Shown one piece after another: positions 33,693-43,200 of a DNA stretch of 64,000 nt (its first letter is position 1; every line of letters begins with the position of its first letter). Position numbers and translations under genes: made by a program. This DNA comes from Sphingomonas turrisvirgatae (GTDB taxonomy: Bacteria; Pseudomonadota; Alphaproteobacteria; Sphingomonadales; Sphingomonadaceae), in NCBI RefSeq assembly GCF_001721295.1, contig NZ_MDDS01000035.1, positions 124,001 through 188,000 of the forward strand, written 5' to 3'. Below the pieces are notes generated by a model. That model was not told where the DNA came from. It did not search any database and was given only the letters and a program-made list of their open reading frames with translations.

Positions 33693-34421
33693 CTACTTCG
33701 GTTGCGCCACGACGATCAGCGACAGGCCGGGCGGCAGCGGCACGCGGCCGAGCAGATGGCGTTCCAGCCCGAAAATCTTCTCGAACGCCCAGTTCAATGG
33801 CTTGGCGGGCGGTGAATCATCGCTGTCGTCCTTGCCCCTGAGCTTGCCGGCGACGCGCGCGGCGACCGCGGCGGGAAAGAGCAGCGAGTTGAACCAGCGC
33901 AGCTTGTCCCAGCGAAGGCCTGCCTTGCGCAGCGCATCGGTCAGCGTCGCTTTCGAATAGCGGCGCTTGTGGTGGTTCACCACGTCGTGCGCGCTCCACA
34001 TCCATTGATGCGCGGGGACGGCGATCAGGATCTTGCCGCCTGGCTTCAGCCGCCTGGCCATCGCCTGCAGCGCGGCGACGTCGTCGTCGATATGTTCGAT
34101 CACGTCGAGCACGGCGATGAGATCGTACTGACCCTCCGCCACCCCGGTCAGTTCGGGGAGCGGCGAGCTGCCGACCGGCTTGCCCAGCCGCTGGGCGGCG
34201 ATGCCGGCGGCGGCGGGATCGATCTCGATCGCATCGACCGTTCCGAATGCGCCGAGCATCGGAAGGTTATGGCCGGTCCCACAGCCGATCTCGAGAATCC
34301 GCGCGCCGGCAGGCGGCTTGACGTAGCGGTCGATATAGTCGGCAAGGATGTCGCGGCGTGCGACGTACCACCAATGGGTGGAATCATGCTCGGCCATGCG
34401 GTCGTAGACGATGCGGTCCAT
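33693..34421 (-). CDS. Class I SAM-dependent methyltransferase
   Basis: Methyltransferase of 242 residues. Motif I is ILEIGCGTGHNLPML, motif II IEIDPAA, and the post-I acidic strand is YDLIAVLDVIEHIDDD with GGKILIAVPAH after it. The beginning MAEHDSTHWWYVARRDILAD is typical of envelope-sugar or lipid methyltransferases such as those that modify glycolipids. I chose ATG 34421, one base after the GtrA stop (TGACATG), which shows coupling. A C-terminal hydrophobic patch could touch the membrane. The acceptor is unknown. Confidence 0.9.
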   Translation of the reverse strand: MDRIVYDRMAEHDSTHWWYVARRDILADYIDRYVKPPAGARILEIGCGTGHNLPMLGAFGTVDAIEIDPAAAGIAAQRLGKPVGSSPLPELTGVAEGQYDLIAVLDVIEHIDDDVAALQAMARRLKPGGKILIAVPAHQWMWSAHDVVNHHKRRYSKATLTDALRKAGLRWDKLRWFNSLLFPAAVAARVAGKLRGKDDSDDSPPAKPLNWAFEKIFGLERHLLGRVPLPPGLSLIVVAQPK

Positions 34422-34422
34422 G

Positions 34423-34851
34423 TCAGCGGAATACCAGCCAGCGGTTGAGGATGAAGGTAAAAATCGTCGCGAGGCCCACCGCCGGCAGCAGCGGAACCCA
34501 ACCGGGATAGCCAAGCACCGCAGTGCCGAGCCAGGTAATCACGCCGTTCAGCGCCACGCCGCCCCCCTGCACGGCGACGAACTGAAGCTTCTGACGAGGC
34601 CCCGGATCGCGTGTGCCATGCCCCTTGAAGCTCCACCGGCTGTGCAGGAAATAACCCGCGGTCACCGCGACGGCAAAGGCGAACGGAACCGCATAGACCG
34701 CATCCTTCCGCGCGAAGACCCAGAAGGTCAGCGGCAGATAGACGGCGGAATAGATCAGCGTCGAAATGCCGCCGGCGATGCCGAACCGCACGATCTGCCT
34801 CAGCAGGCCGCTGCGCTGTAATTCGCCGAAACGATGGAGAAGTGCTGTCAC
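34423..34851 (-). CDS. GtrA family membrane protein (polyprenyl-linked sugar flippase)
   Basis: Four-helix membrane protein of 142 residues. GtrA proteins are thought to move polyprenyl-phosphate-linked sugars across the inner membrane. The family pattern is clear: RQIVRFGIAGGISTLIYSAV, then AFAVAVTAGYFLHSRWSFKG, and the end TIFTFILNRWLVFR. The start is GTG at 34851 (AGGGCAACAGG upstream). The open frame continues far upstream, but that part is antisense to the next gene. It is followed at once by the methyltransferase. With the GT2 and GT-C genes around it this makes a Gtr-like set. Confidence 0.9.
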   Translation of the reverse strand: MTALLHRFGELQRSGLLRQIVRFGIAGGISTLIYSAVYLPLTFWVFARKDAVYAVPFAFAVAVTAGYFLHSRWSFKGHGTRDPGPRQKLQFVAVQGGGVALNGVITWLGTAVLGYPGWVPLLPAVGLATIFTFILNRWLVFR

Positions 34852-34911
34852 GCCTGTTGCCCTGAAGCCGCGCGCCGCCCTAATGCGCGGCAGGCGAGAG
34901 GGAAAGCAGTT

Positions 34912-36750
34912 TTGGCTAACTGTATACGCGGCTTCGATCTGGAGCGGGAACTGGACCGCCACTGGCTGCGCTGGGCGCTGCTGGCATGGGGCGTGATCGC
35001 GGGGTGGTACCTGTGGGATCGCTGGGGTTCGGTGCGCGGCCTGGCGCTGGGCGACACCGACGACAATATGCGCCTGATGCAGGTGCGCGGCTTGCTGACC
35101 GGCCAGGGCTGGTACGACCTGCGGCAATACCGGCTGGCACCGCCTGAGGGCCTCGATATCCACTGGTCGCGGCTGGTGGACCTGCCGATCGCGGCGCTGA
35201 TCCTGCTGTTCAAGCCGTTCGTCGGTGTGGCGCAGGCCGAGCGGCTGGCATGCGGCATCGCCCCGCTGTTGCCGCTCGGCGTGGTGATCGCCGCACTGGG
35301 GACGATCGTGCGGCGGCTGGTCGCGCCGGCGGCCTGGACGATCGCGATCATCGTGCTGCTCGGCTGCGGCGCGGCGATGTACATGTTCGCACCGTTGCGT
35401 ATCGACCATCATGGCTGGCAGCTCGCGTTCCTGACGCTGACCGTCATGGGCCTGAGCGATCCCGCCCGCGCGCGGGGCGGCGTCATCGTCGGCCTGTCGA
35501 GCGCGGGGTCGCTGACCATCGGCCTCGAGCTGCTGCCCTATTGCGCGATGGCGGGCGCGATCGTCGCGCTGCGCTGGGTCTGGGACGCGGGCGACGCGCG
35601 GCGGCTGCAGGGCTATTCGCTCAGTCTTGCCGGCGGCAGCGCGGCTGGCTTTGCGCTGTTCGCGTCGAACGCCAATTATGCGATGCGCTGCGACGCGCTG
35701 ACGCCGGTGTGGCTGTCGGTGATGGTCGCGGCGGGCGCGTTGCTGTTCCTGCTCAGCCGCATCAACCCAGCTGCGCGGGGCGCGCGGCTGTTGCTGGCGC
35801 TGGTGGCGGGCGGCGCCATCGCCGGCGGGTTCGCGGCGCTGTTCCCGCACTGCCTGTCGCGGCCGGAAGGCGTGTCGGACGAGCTGACGCGAACCTGGCT
35901 GAACAATGTGCGCGAGGCGCGGTCGATCACCACGCAGACGTTCCGCGCCGGATTCCCGCTCGCCGCGCTGCCGGTCATCGGTGTGATCGGTGCCGGTGTC
36001 GCGGCATGGCGCGCGCGCGGCCATGACCAGCTGGTGGCGTGGATTGCGATCCTGCTGTTCAATGCGTTCGCCGGCGCGATGCTGTTCTGGCAGATTCGCG
36101 GCGGGCCGGCGGCGCAGCTGCTGGCGGTGCCGGGATCGGTCGCCCTGGTATGGATCGTCGTTCCCTGGTTCCTGGAACGCGGATCGATGGTAATCCGCAT
36201 CCTGGGCGGGGTGGCGGCGTTCCTGCTGCTGTCGGGCCTCTTCGCCGGCTTCGTCGTGCAGTTCGTGAAGCTCGACAAGCCGCAGCCCGGCCGGTCGACG
36301 GTGTATCGCGCCAACGCGCGCTGTGCGAGCGCGACGGCGATGTCGCTGCTCGACCGGACGCTGCCCCCTTCGACGATCTTCACGCATGTCGATCTGGGGC
36401 CGCGCCTGATCGTGATGACCCACCACAAGGGCATCGCAGGGCCATATCATCGCAACGAGCGCGCGATCCTGGGCGTGCATCACGCCTTTACCGGGCCGCC
36501 GGACGCGTTTCGCGGCATCGCGCGGCGTTATGGCGCGCAATATCTGCTCGTCTGCCCCAACATGGCCGAGACGACGGTATACCGCGCGCGGGAACCGAAC
36601 GGCTTTTATGGCCAGCTCGCCAAGGGTCGGGTGCCGGACTGGCTGACGCCGGTACCGCTGCCCAAGGATGCGCCGTATCGGATGTGGCGCATCCGTTACG
36701 ATCCGCCGAATTCCTTGACCGATGGAGCCAAGCGCGCCGATCCGCGTTAG
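34912..36750 (+). CDS. Large membrane protein, probable GT-C fold glycosyltransferase
   Basis: Protein of 612 residues with about 11-12 membrane helices and a C-terminal periplasmic domain of about 170 residues. After helix 1, the first periplasmic loop holds GDTDDNMRLMQVRGLL and later LDIHWSRLVDLP, an acidic pair placed as in GT-C enzymes that use polyprenyl-sugar donors (Stt3-like). Family membership is inferred from layout. I chose TTG 34912, which follows GAGAGGGA and leaves room for the divergent GtrA promoter; the ATG at 34834 would run into GtrA. It probably adds the sugar delivered by GT2 and GtrA. Confidence 0.75.
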   Translation: MANCIRGFDLERELDRHWLRWALLAWGVIAGWYLWDRWGSVRGLALGDTDDNMRLMQVRGLLTGQGWYDLRQYRLAPPEGLDIHWSRLVDLPIAALILLFKPFVGVAQAERLACGIAPLLPLGVVIAALGTIVRRLVAPAAWTIAIIVLLGCGAAMYMFAPLRIDHHGWQLAFLTLTVMGLSDPARARGGVIVGLSSAGSLTIGLELLPYCAMAGAIVALRWVWDAGDARRLQGYSLSLAGGSAAGFALFASNANYAMRCDALTPVWLSVMVAAGALLFLLSRINPAARGARLLLALVAGGAIAGGFAALFPHCLSRPEGVSDELTRTWLNNVREARSITTQTFRAGFPLAALPVIGVIGAGVAAWRARGHDQLVAWIAILLFNAFAGAMLFWQIRGGPAAQLLAVPGSVALVWIVVPWFLERGSMVIRILGGVAAFLLLSGLFAGFVVQFVKLDKPQPGRSTVYRANARCASATAMSLLDRTLPPSTIFTHVDLGPRLIVMTHHKGIAGPYHRNERAILGVHHAFTGPPDAFRGIARRYGAQYLLVCPNMAETTVYRAREPNGFYGQLAKGRVPDWLTPVPLPKDAPYRMWRIRYDPPNSLTDGAKRADPR

Positions 36751-36786
36751 ACTGACCGGCCGCGTATCAGGCCCGGTTCCCTCTTC

Positions 36787-37905
36787 ATGAAAGGCGATCT
36801 GTTGATGGCGCTGTCCGGCGCGCGGCTCGAACGGGGCGGCCTGATCGTCTATCTCGCCCTCATCACGATCGGGCTGATCGCGATCGTATCGGGTTATCTG
36901 GGCGCGCTTTTGTGGGCGACGCTGGCAGCGTTGCTGTTCCAGCCATTGTTCCAGCGGCTGCTGGCGCGCTGGCCGGGCCGGCGCAATCAGGCGGCGGGCG
37001 TCACGCTGCTGATCCTGACCGTGGCGGTGGTGATCCCGGCGCTGATCGTCGCCAGCCTGGTCGTCGATCAGGCGGCAGGCGTGTTCCAGCAGATACGGTC
37101 GGGCCAGATCAACTTCGCGACTTATTTCCAGCAGATGCACGACGCACTGCCCGAGCGGCTGCAGGCCGTGCTCGACCGGTCGGGTTTCGGCAGTTTCGAG
37201 CGGGCACAGGCCCGGATCAGCCAGGCGGTCAGTTCGAGCGCGAGCATGCTGGCGTCGCGCGCGCTGTCGATCGGCGCCAACGCGGCCGCGTTCCTGCTGA
37301 GCTTCGGCGTCGGCCTGTATGTCACCTATTTTCTGCTGCGCGACGGCGAGACGATTGGTCCTGCGGTGGTGCGCGCGCTGCCGCTGGAACGCGGCATCGC
37401 CGATCGGCTGGCCGAGCGCTTCTGCGCCGTGGTGCGCGCGACGATCAAGGGGTCGGGGGTCGTCGCGCTGGTTCAGGGTGCGCTGGGCGCCATCACCTTC
37501 TGGATCGTCGGCCTGCCCGCCGCCCTGCTGTGGGGCGTGCTGATGGCCATCGCCGCGCTGCTGCCCGCGGTCGGGCCGATGATCGTCTGGGCGCCCGTCG
37601 CCATCTACCTGCTGGCGATCGGGTCGATCTGGCAGGCGGTGGTGGTGATCGCGTCGGGCGTGCTGGTGATCGGCCTGGCCGACAATGTGCTGCGCCCGAT
37701 CCTGGTCGGACGCGATACGGGCATCCCCGACTGGATGGTGCTGGTGACGACGCTAGGCGGGATCGAGTTGATCGGGCTGAGCGGCATCGTCGTCGGGCCG
37801 CTTGCCGCCGCGCTGTTCATCACCGGCTGGGCCGCCCTGACCGAACAGCGGCTGGGCGAGCCGGAGGGCGCGGAGGAACCGCCCGACGAGATGAGCTCGG
37901 TCTGA
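36787..37905 (+). CDS. AI-2E family transporter (PerM/UPF0118)
   Basis: Inner-membrane protein of 372 residues with two helices at the N-terminus, a large amphipathic periplasmic section (about residues 75-165, coiled-coil-like), and a C-terminal helix cluster. The family part is LSFGVGLYVTYFLLRDGE, then VVALVQGALGAITFWIVGLP and GPMIVWAPVAIYLLAIGS, followed by ADNVLRPILVGRDTGIPDWM. Members are called AI-2 exporters, but many are Na+ or proton-linked permeases, so no substrate is assigned. ATG 36805 is an alternative start with AAAGG upstream. Confidence 0.9.
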   Translation: MKGDLLMALSGARLERGGLIVYLALITIGLIAIVSGYLGALLWATLAALLFQPLFQRLLARWPGRRNQAAGVTLLILTVAVVIPALIVASLVVDQAAGVFQQIRSGQINFATYFQQMHDALPERLQAVLDRSGFGSFERAQARISQAVSSSASMLASRALSIGANAAAFLLSFGVGLYVTYFLLRDGETIGPAVVRALPLERGIADRLAERFCAVVRATIKGSGVVALVQGALGAITFWIVGLPAALLWGVLMAIAALLPAVGPMIVWAPVAIYLLAIGSIWQAVVVIASGVLVIGLADNVLRPILVGRDTGIPDWMVLVTTLGGIELIGLSGIVVGPLAAALFITGWAALTEQRLGEPEGAEEPPDEMSSV

Positions 37906-37933
37906 CGCTACGCTGCCGGCCGGTGCCGCAACC

Positions 37934-38557
37934 CTAAACCCCGAAGCTGCGGCGCACCCCGTCGATCACGAACTGGATCGCCAGCGCCGAGAGCAGCACG
38001 CCGAGCAGCCGGGTTATGACCGATTCGATCTTCGCGCCGAGCAGCCGCATCAGCGGCCCGGCGGCGAGCAAGGCGATCAGGGTGAGGACCAGGACGGCTG
38101 CGAGCGCGCCGAACACCACCGCCGTCTCGGCCGGCCCGTCGCTGCGCGAGACGAGCAGCATGACGGTCGCGATCGAGCCTGGGCCGGCGATCATCGGCAT
38201 GCCCATGGGGAACACCGACACATCCTCGACCTCAGGTGTGTCCATCACCTTTTGCGCGCGATCCTCGCGGCGCTCCTGACGCTTTTCGAACACCATCTCG
38301 AGCGCGATCAGGAACAGCATGATACCACCCGCGATGCGGAATGCATTGAGGCTGATCCCCAGCGTCTTGAGCAGTGCTTCGCCCACCAGTGCGAAGACGA
38401 GCAGGATCGAGCTGGCGATCAGCACCGCCCGGATCGCCATTGCGCGCTGCTGGACGTGCGTCGCACCCTTGGTCAGGCCGGCATAGATCGGCGCGCAACC
38501 GGGCGGGTCGATGACGACGAACAGCGTCGCGAAGGCGGAGATGAAAAGTTCGATCAT
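37934..38557 (-). CDS. MarC family integral membrane protein
   Basis: Six-helix membrane protein of 207 residues (MIELFISAFATLFVVIDPPG at the start, LNAFRIAGGIMLFLIALEM in the middle, and a MGMPMIAGPGSIATVMLL hallmark). The long charged loop MVFEKRQERREDRAQKV lies between helices 3 and 4. Function of the family is unknown; the old link to antibiotic resistance was withdrawn. Its ATG overlaps the galE stop as ATGA, so it is translated with galE. Confidence 0.92.
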   Translation of the reverse strand: MIELFISAFATLFVVIDPPGCAPIYAGLTKGATHVQQRAMAIRAVLIASSILLVFALVGEALLKTLGISLNAFRIAGGIMLFLIALEMVFEKRQERREDRAQKVMDTPEVEDVSVFPMGMPMIAGPGSIATVMLLVSRSDGPAETAVVFGALAAVLVLTLIALLAAGPLMRLLGAKIESVITRLLGVLLSALAIQFVIDGVRRSFGV

Positions 38558-39549
38558 TGGCGGGACGCGAGATGGCGCTCCCAGCTGAGCGCGTCGGTCA
38601 CGATGCGGTCGAGATCATCATATTTCGGCCGCCACGGCAGCGCTTCCAGGATCGCGCGATTGTCCGACACCAGCTCGTCCGGGTCGCCGGCGCGGCGGCC
38701 CTCCATGCGGCGCTCGATCTTCATGTTGGTCACGCGATCAACAGCATCGAGCACTTCGAGCACCGAATAGCCCCGGCCATAGCCGGCGTTGAGGAAGTGG
38801 CTCTTGCCCGGTTCGGCGAGCAGCAGGTCGAGCGCATCGACATGCGCCGCCGCCAGGTCGCTGACATGGATGTAATCGCGCACGCCAGTGCCGTCGCGTG
38901 TCGCGAAGTCGGTGCCGAACACGCTGACATGCCCCCGCTTGCCCGTCGCCGCCTCTGCCGCGATCTTGATGAGATGGGTGGCGCCGGCCGTGGACTGGCC
39001 CGAACGGCCCTGCGGATCGGCGCCGGCGACGTTGAAGTAGCGCAGCGCCGCGAAGTTGAGCGGATGCGCTGCGGCGACATCGCGCAGCATATGCTCGGTC
39101 ATCAGCTTCGACATGCCATAGGGATTGATCGGCAGCTGTGGCGAATCCTCGCGCACCGGGACCACCTCGGGCACGCCGTAGGTGGCGGCGGTGGATGAGA
39201 AGATGAAGTGCTTCACGCCCTCGCTCACCGCGCTCTCGATCAGGCTGCGCGAGGCGGCGGTGTTGTTGCGATAATATTTGAGCGGATCGCTGACCGATTC
39301 GGGAACGACCACCGATCCGGCAAAGTGCATGATGGCGGTGACGCCATGCTCGCGGATCGCGTCGCGCACCTTTTCGTCATCGGCGACATTGGCGACCACC
39401 AGCCGGGCGCGCCGATCGACCGCCCAGTCGAACCCGGTGACGAGGTTGTCGACCACCACGACGCGCCAGCCCGCGTCGAGCAGCGCCAGCACGGCATGGC
39501 TGCCGATATAGCCTGCTCCACCCGTCACCATCACCGCGCCGTCACGCAT
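38554..39549 (-). CDS. galE: UDP-glucose 4-epimerase
   Basis: Short-chain dehydrogenase-type epimerase of 331 residues that interconverts UDP-glucose and UDP-galactose with bound NAD. The NAD loop is VTGGAGYIGSH, the catalytic YxxxK is NPYGMSKLMTE, with the catalytic Ser in FSSTAATYG, and the UDP-sugar-binding segment is HFLNAGYGRGYSVLEV. It supplies UDP-sugars for envelope polysaccharide. The glycosyltransferase group 3 kb away could use its product. The start follows GAGG; it is upstream of and coupled to marC. Confidence 0.95.
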   Translation of the reverse strand: MRDGAVMVTGGAGYIGSHAVLALLDAGWRVVVVDNLVTGFDWAVDRRARLVVANVADDEKVRDAIREHGVTAIMHFAGSVVVPESVSDPLKYYRNNTAASRSLIESAVSEGVKHFIFSSTAATYGVPEVVPVREDSPQLPINPYGMSKLMTEHMLRDVAAAHPLNFAALRYFNVAGADPQGRSGQSTAGATHLIKIAAEAATGKRGHVSVFGTDFATRDGTGVRDYIHVSDLAAAHVDALDLLLAEPGKSHFLNAGYGRGYSVLEVLDAVDRVTNMKIERRMEGRRAGDPDELVSDNRAILEALPWRPKYDDLDRIVTDALSWERHLASRQ

Positions 39550-39619
39550 CTTGCTCGCCCCTCTGGTTGCCAGCCCAGCCCAACCCTATCTTGGTCCACG
39601 AAGCAAGGAGTTGAAACGA

Positions 39620-40162
39620 ATGGCAAGCGAAACCGCAATCCTGGCGGGCGGCTGCTTCTGGTGTGTCGAGGCGGTGTTCAAGGACCTGATCGGCGTCCAG
39701 TCGGTCGAAAGCGGCTATATCGGCGGGCATGTCGCCGATCCGACCTACAAGCAGGTTTGCGGTGGCGATACCGGCCATGCCGAGGCGCTGAAGGTGGTGT
39801 TCGACCCCGAGCAGCTGTCCTATGATGACTTGCTCGACATCTTCTTTGCCACGCACGATCCGACGCAGTTGAACCGTCAGGGCAATGACGTGGGCACGCA
39901 ATACCGGTCGGCCATTTTCCCGCAATCGCCCGAGCAGGAAGCGCGCGCGCGTGCCGGTATCGAGCGTAATGCGTCCGAATGGCCCGCGCCGATCGTCACG
40001 ACGATCGAGCCCAATGACACCTGGTATCCGGCCGAAGCCTATCATCAGGATTATTGGGAGGGCGAAGGCCAGCGCAATCCCTACTGCCTGGCGGTGATCC
40101 CGCCCAAGCTCAACAAGCTGCGCAAAAGCTTTGCCGAGCGATTGAGGCAGCAGTCGGCCTGA
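39620..40162 (+). CDS. msrA: Peptide-methionine (S)-S-oxide reductase
   Basis: Repairs oxidised methionine. It has 180 residues. The catalytic motif GGCFWC has Cys12 as nucleophile. Further conserved parts are VESGYIGGHVADPTYKQVC, HDPTQLNRQGNDVGTQYRS and EAYHQDYW. It is the about 180-residue cytosolic type without a signal. The start is fixed by AAGGAG 9 bases upstream; the frame opens earlier at 39551 inside the galE promoter region. A strong terminator follows. Confidence 0.96.
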   Translation: MASETAILAGGCFWCVEAVFKDLIGVQSVESGYIGGHVADPTYKQVCGGDTGHAEALKVVFDPEQLSYDDLLDIFFATHDPTQLNRQGNDVGTQYRSAIFPQSPEQEARARAGIERNASEWPAPIVTTIEPNDTWYPAEAYHQDYWEGEGQRNPYCLAVIPPKLNKLRKSFAERLRQQSA

Positions 40163-40186
40163 CCATCCGCAGTAACGAGGAACGTG

Positions 40187-40219
40187 AAAGGGCCGCCCCG
40201 TGAGGGACGGCCCTTTTTT
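40187..40219. terminator. Terminator between msrA and the autotransporter
   Basis: Stem AAGGGCCGCCCC / GGGACGGCCCTT (one mismatch) with a GTGA loop and TTTTTT on the right. It also carries a matching A run on the left, so it can serve the convergent autotransporter gene. Confidence 0.88.
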
Positions 40220-40235
40220 CGTATTGCGCTGCCGA

Positions 40236-43200
40236 TCAGAAGTGGAAGGTCACCGATCCGCGATAGGTCTGTGCCGACAGGTCGCTGCGGAACACCGTGG
40301 TGTCCGCCGCGACCGACAGATCGACCGATCCGGTGCGGAAGGTGAGGCCGCCGCTCACCTCGCCCCAGTCGCTATCCTCGCCATTCAGCGCGAAGAACAC
40401 GCCGCCCGGCGTGCCGCCGACGAGATTCGCCTGGACGAAGTTGGGCTGGTCCAGGAACTCGTGGACATAGGTGCCGGTCAGGAACGGGCGGAACGCCCCC
40501 TTGCCGGCGAAGGTCACGCCGGCGCGGCCCTGCACACTGTCGAACGACTGGCGGGTGAGGTTCAGCGCGGTTGGGCCGCCGCTCTCCACCGCGCTGCCGA
40601 AGCCAATATGCGTGTTGCGGATGCCGACCTTTGGCGTGATCGCGAACATGTCGGTGCCGAAATCCTTGCCGATCGTGGCTTCGCCGCTGACGATCAGGGC
40701 ACGGTCGTTGGCCCGCAGCGTGGTCGGCGTGCCGAGGAAGCTGATCGCGCGGCGGCTGTCGGTGCTGAGCAGGCCGCCGGTCAGCTGACCTTCGATCACC
40801 AGTCCGGAATCGCTGACCTGCTTGGCATAGAGGGTACCCTGATATGCCTGGCTGCGCACCGTCTGACCGGCGAACGAGGCGGCGCCGTCGAGATCGGTAT
40901 AGCTGAATGCGAAGCCGATGAGGCCGTTGTCGCCGACCTGCGTTTCGATGCCGCCGCCGATATACCAGCCGTCGAAATCGTCGCGCCCGCCGATCGCGGT
41001 CATGCTGCGGCCGTCACCGTTGAGGTAACCGCCCGACACAAAGGCGCTCATCGTTTCGGGCAGCGCGCCTTCCTGAAGCATGGTCGGCGCGGCCATGTCG
41101 CTGGCGATGGTGTTGCCGCCGACTGGCGAGAAGCCGAGCGACGCCACCTGCACCGGCCGACCATAGCTGGCGAACGTGCCACCCAGCTCGGACGGATCGA
41201 GGCTGTTCAGGCGATTGCGGATGAAGGTCGAATTGGAGTCGGCCGCCGCGATGCCGACGGTCTGAACCGTCGATTCGATTGCCGGCGCCTGGGCGCTGAG
41301 CGTCGTGAGGATGGTCGCGGCGTTCTGCAGGTCAAGCGGGCCGTAGAGCGAGTCGAAGCTGCTCGCGCGGCTGCGGTTCTGATCGAGCAGGCGGGCAAAG
41401 CCATAGGCGATCGGGTTCGAGGCCGGCACGACATTGGTGTAGCTGCCCGCCGTGACGGTCAGCACCACCGAATTCGCGGTGTAGCTGAGCGTCGGGGTCA
41501 GGATCGCGCTGAACGCGGCCGGCGCGGCGAAGGTGCCGGTGCGGCCGCCCTCTGCCGTCAGGATCGTATAGCTCTGGCTGGCGCGCAGCGCGTTGGTGAA
41601 GCTGAGCGCAAGCTGGCCGCCAAGGTTCGCCGTACCACCGGTGCCGCCGACCCGCCTGACCGCCAGCAGGTCCGAGCTGCCATTGGCGAGATCGACGAGA
41701 TAGGTCGTACCTGACGACATCACCAGATTGCCGTTGATCGTCAGCGTGCCGATGGTGCCCGCCGTGCCGGGGGCGAAGCGGCCCGCGACGCTGCTGACGA
41801 ACGGCGCGTTGATCGTACCACTGCCGAGCAGCGTGCCGCCGAAAAGGCTATAGTCGCCGACGGTGGAGAAGGTGCCGTTGACGGTGTTGGTGCCGGCGAA
41901 CTGGTTGGTGTTGATCTCGGTCCGCAGCGAAGCGCCGCTCGCCACCACCAGCGACGCGCCCGCGGTTGCGATGGTGAGACGATCGATGGCGATGTTCGCA
42001 CCCGACAGCGTCGTCGTCCCGGCCTGGCCCAGCGTCACGTCGAAATACTGAGGCTTCACGCCCTGCGGGCGGAGCGGCAAGCTGTTGTTCGGCACGAAAT
42101 TGCTCGCGCCCGGTAGGCCGTTGCCCAGCGTCGGCGCGGGCAAAGCGGCGGCGACGGCCTGCGCCTCGGGCTGAGCGCCCGGGATCAGCTGGTCACGCGT
42201 GACCGCCTGGCCGGCGGCGACTTCCTCCGCCGTCGCGCTGCCGGCACTGTTCTCAGCCGTGGTCGCGCCCCCGGTTCCGATCGCGCGCGCCTCGACCGTC
42301 TCGACCCCGGTGCGGGTGTCTAGGCAGTCGCTGACGCCGCCCGACTGGAAGCAGATCTGGCCGAAGTCACCGCTGGTGCCGTCCTTCTGCTCGCCGGTCA
42401 GCCCCGGAATGCCGTTGACCGGCGTGTTGCCGTTCAGGACGTAATAAGCGGGATCGAGCGTGGTTTCCCAGCGCGCGGCATCGGTCCACTGCCCGTCGCC
42501 CGCCTTGGCCGCGACATAGTGATACGGGTTGTTCGCCGCGACCCAGTCCCAATAGAGATAGAGCGGCTGATAGAAGCTGACCGTGCCATAGCCATTTGCC
42601 GGCTGGCCGTTGAAGAAGCGGGTATAGCCGCCCGACAAGACGCCGATCACGAACTGCTGCGCAAAATTCTGCAGGATCAGCGGACCGCCCGAATCGCCCT
42701 GCGAGGTAATGCCCTCACGCGAGGGGCCGCCATTGACGCCCGGACGGGCATTATCACGGAACGCGTTGAAGTCGAACGGGCTGGCGCCCAGACCGCCGCG
42801 ACGCGGATCGTCGAAATCGAGGAAATAGAGGTTCTGGGTGAGGCCGTTGGGCGCGCCGCCGAACAGAAAGCCTTCGAACGTCTGCAGGTCGGTAAGCGCG
42901 CCCAGGATGTTCTCAGCCGCGCGGCGACGGAAATCGGACCCGCTCGCGCCGGTGGTGCCGGTGCCGTTATTGCCATAGCCGGCGATACCGACATTGTACC
43001 CGGTACCCGCAGCGCCGATCGTGCCGTTATTGGTCAGCGGCGAGAACAGCAGCGCCCAGGTCGGGATGCCAGCAGCCGGCGTGTCGAGCGAGGCCATCGC
43101 CACGTCGCCATACAGGAAGGACTGCGCCTCCGGTTCGAGCGACAGCGGATTATAGGCCACCCAGTTCACGTTGAAGAACGATTGGGCAAGATTGGTCTGC

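Noticed and set aside
34423..37140. Minus-strand frame of 905 codons
   Set aside because: Only its last 142 codons (from GTG 34851) are a real gene, GtrA. The rest is antisense to the GT-C-like and AI-2E genes with Arg/Gln-rich composition.
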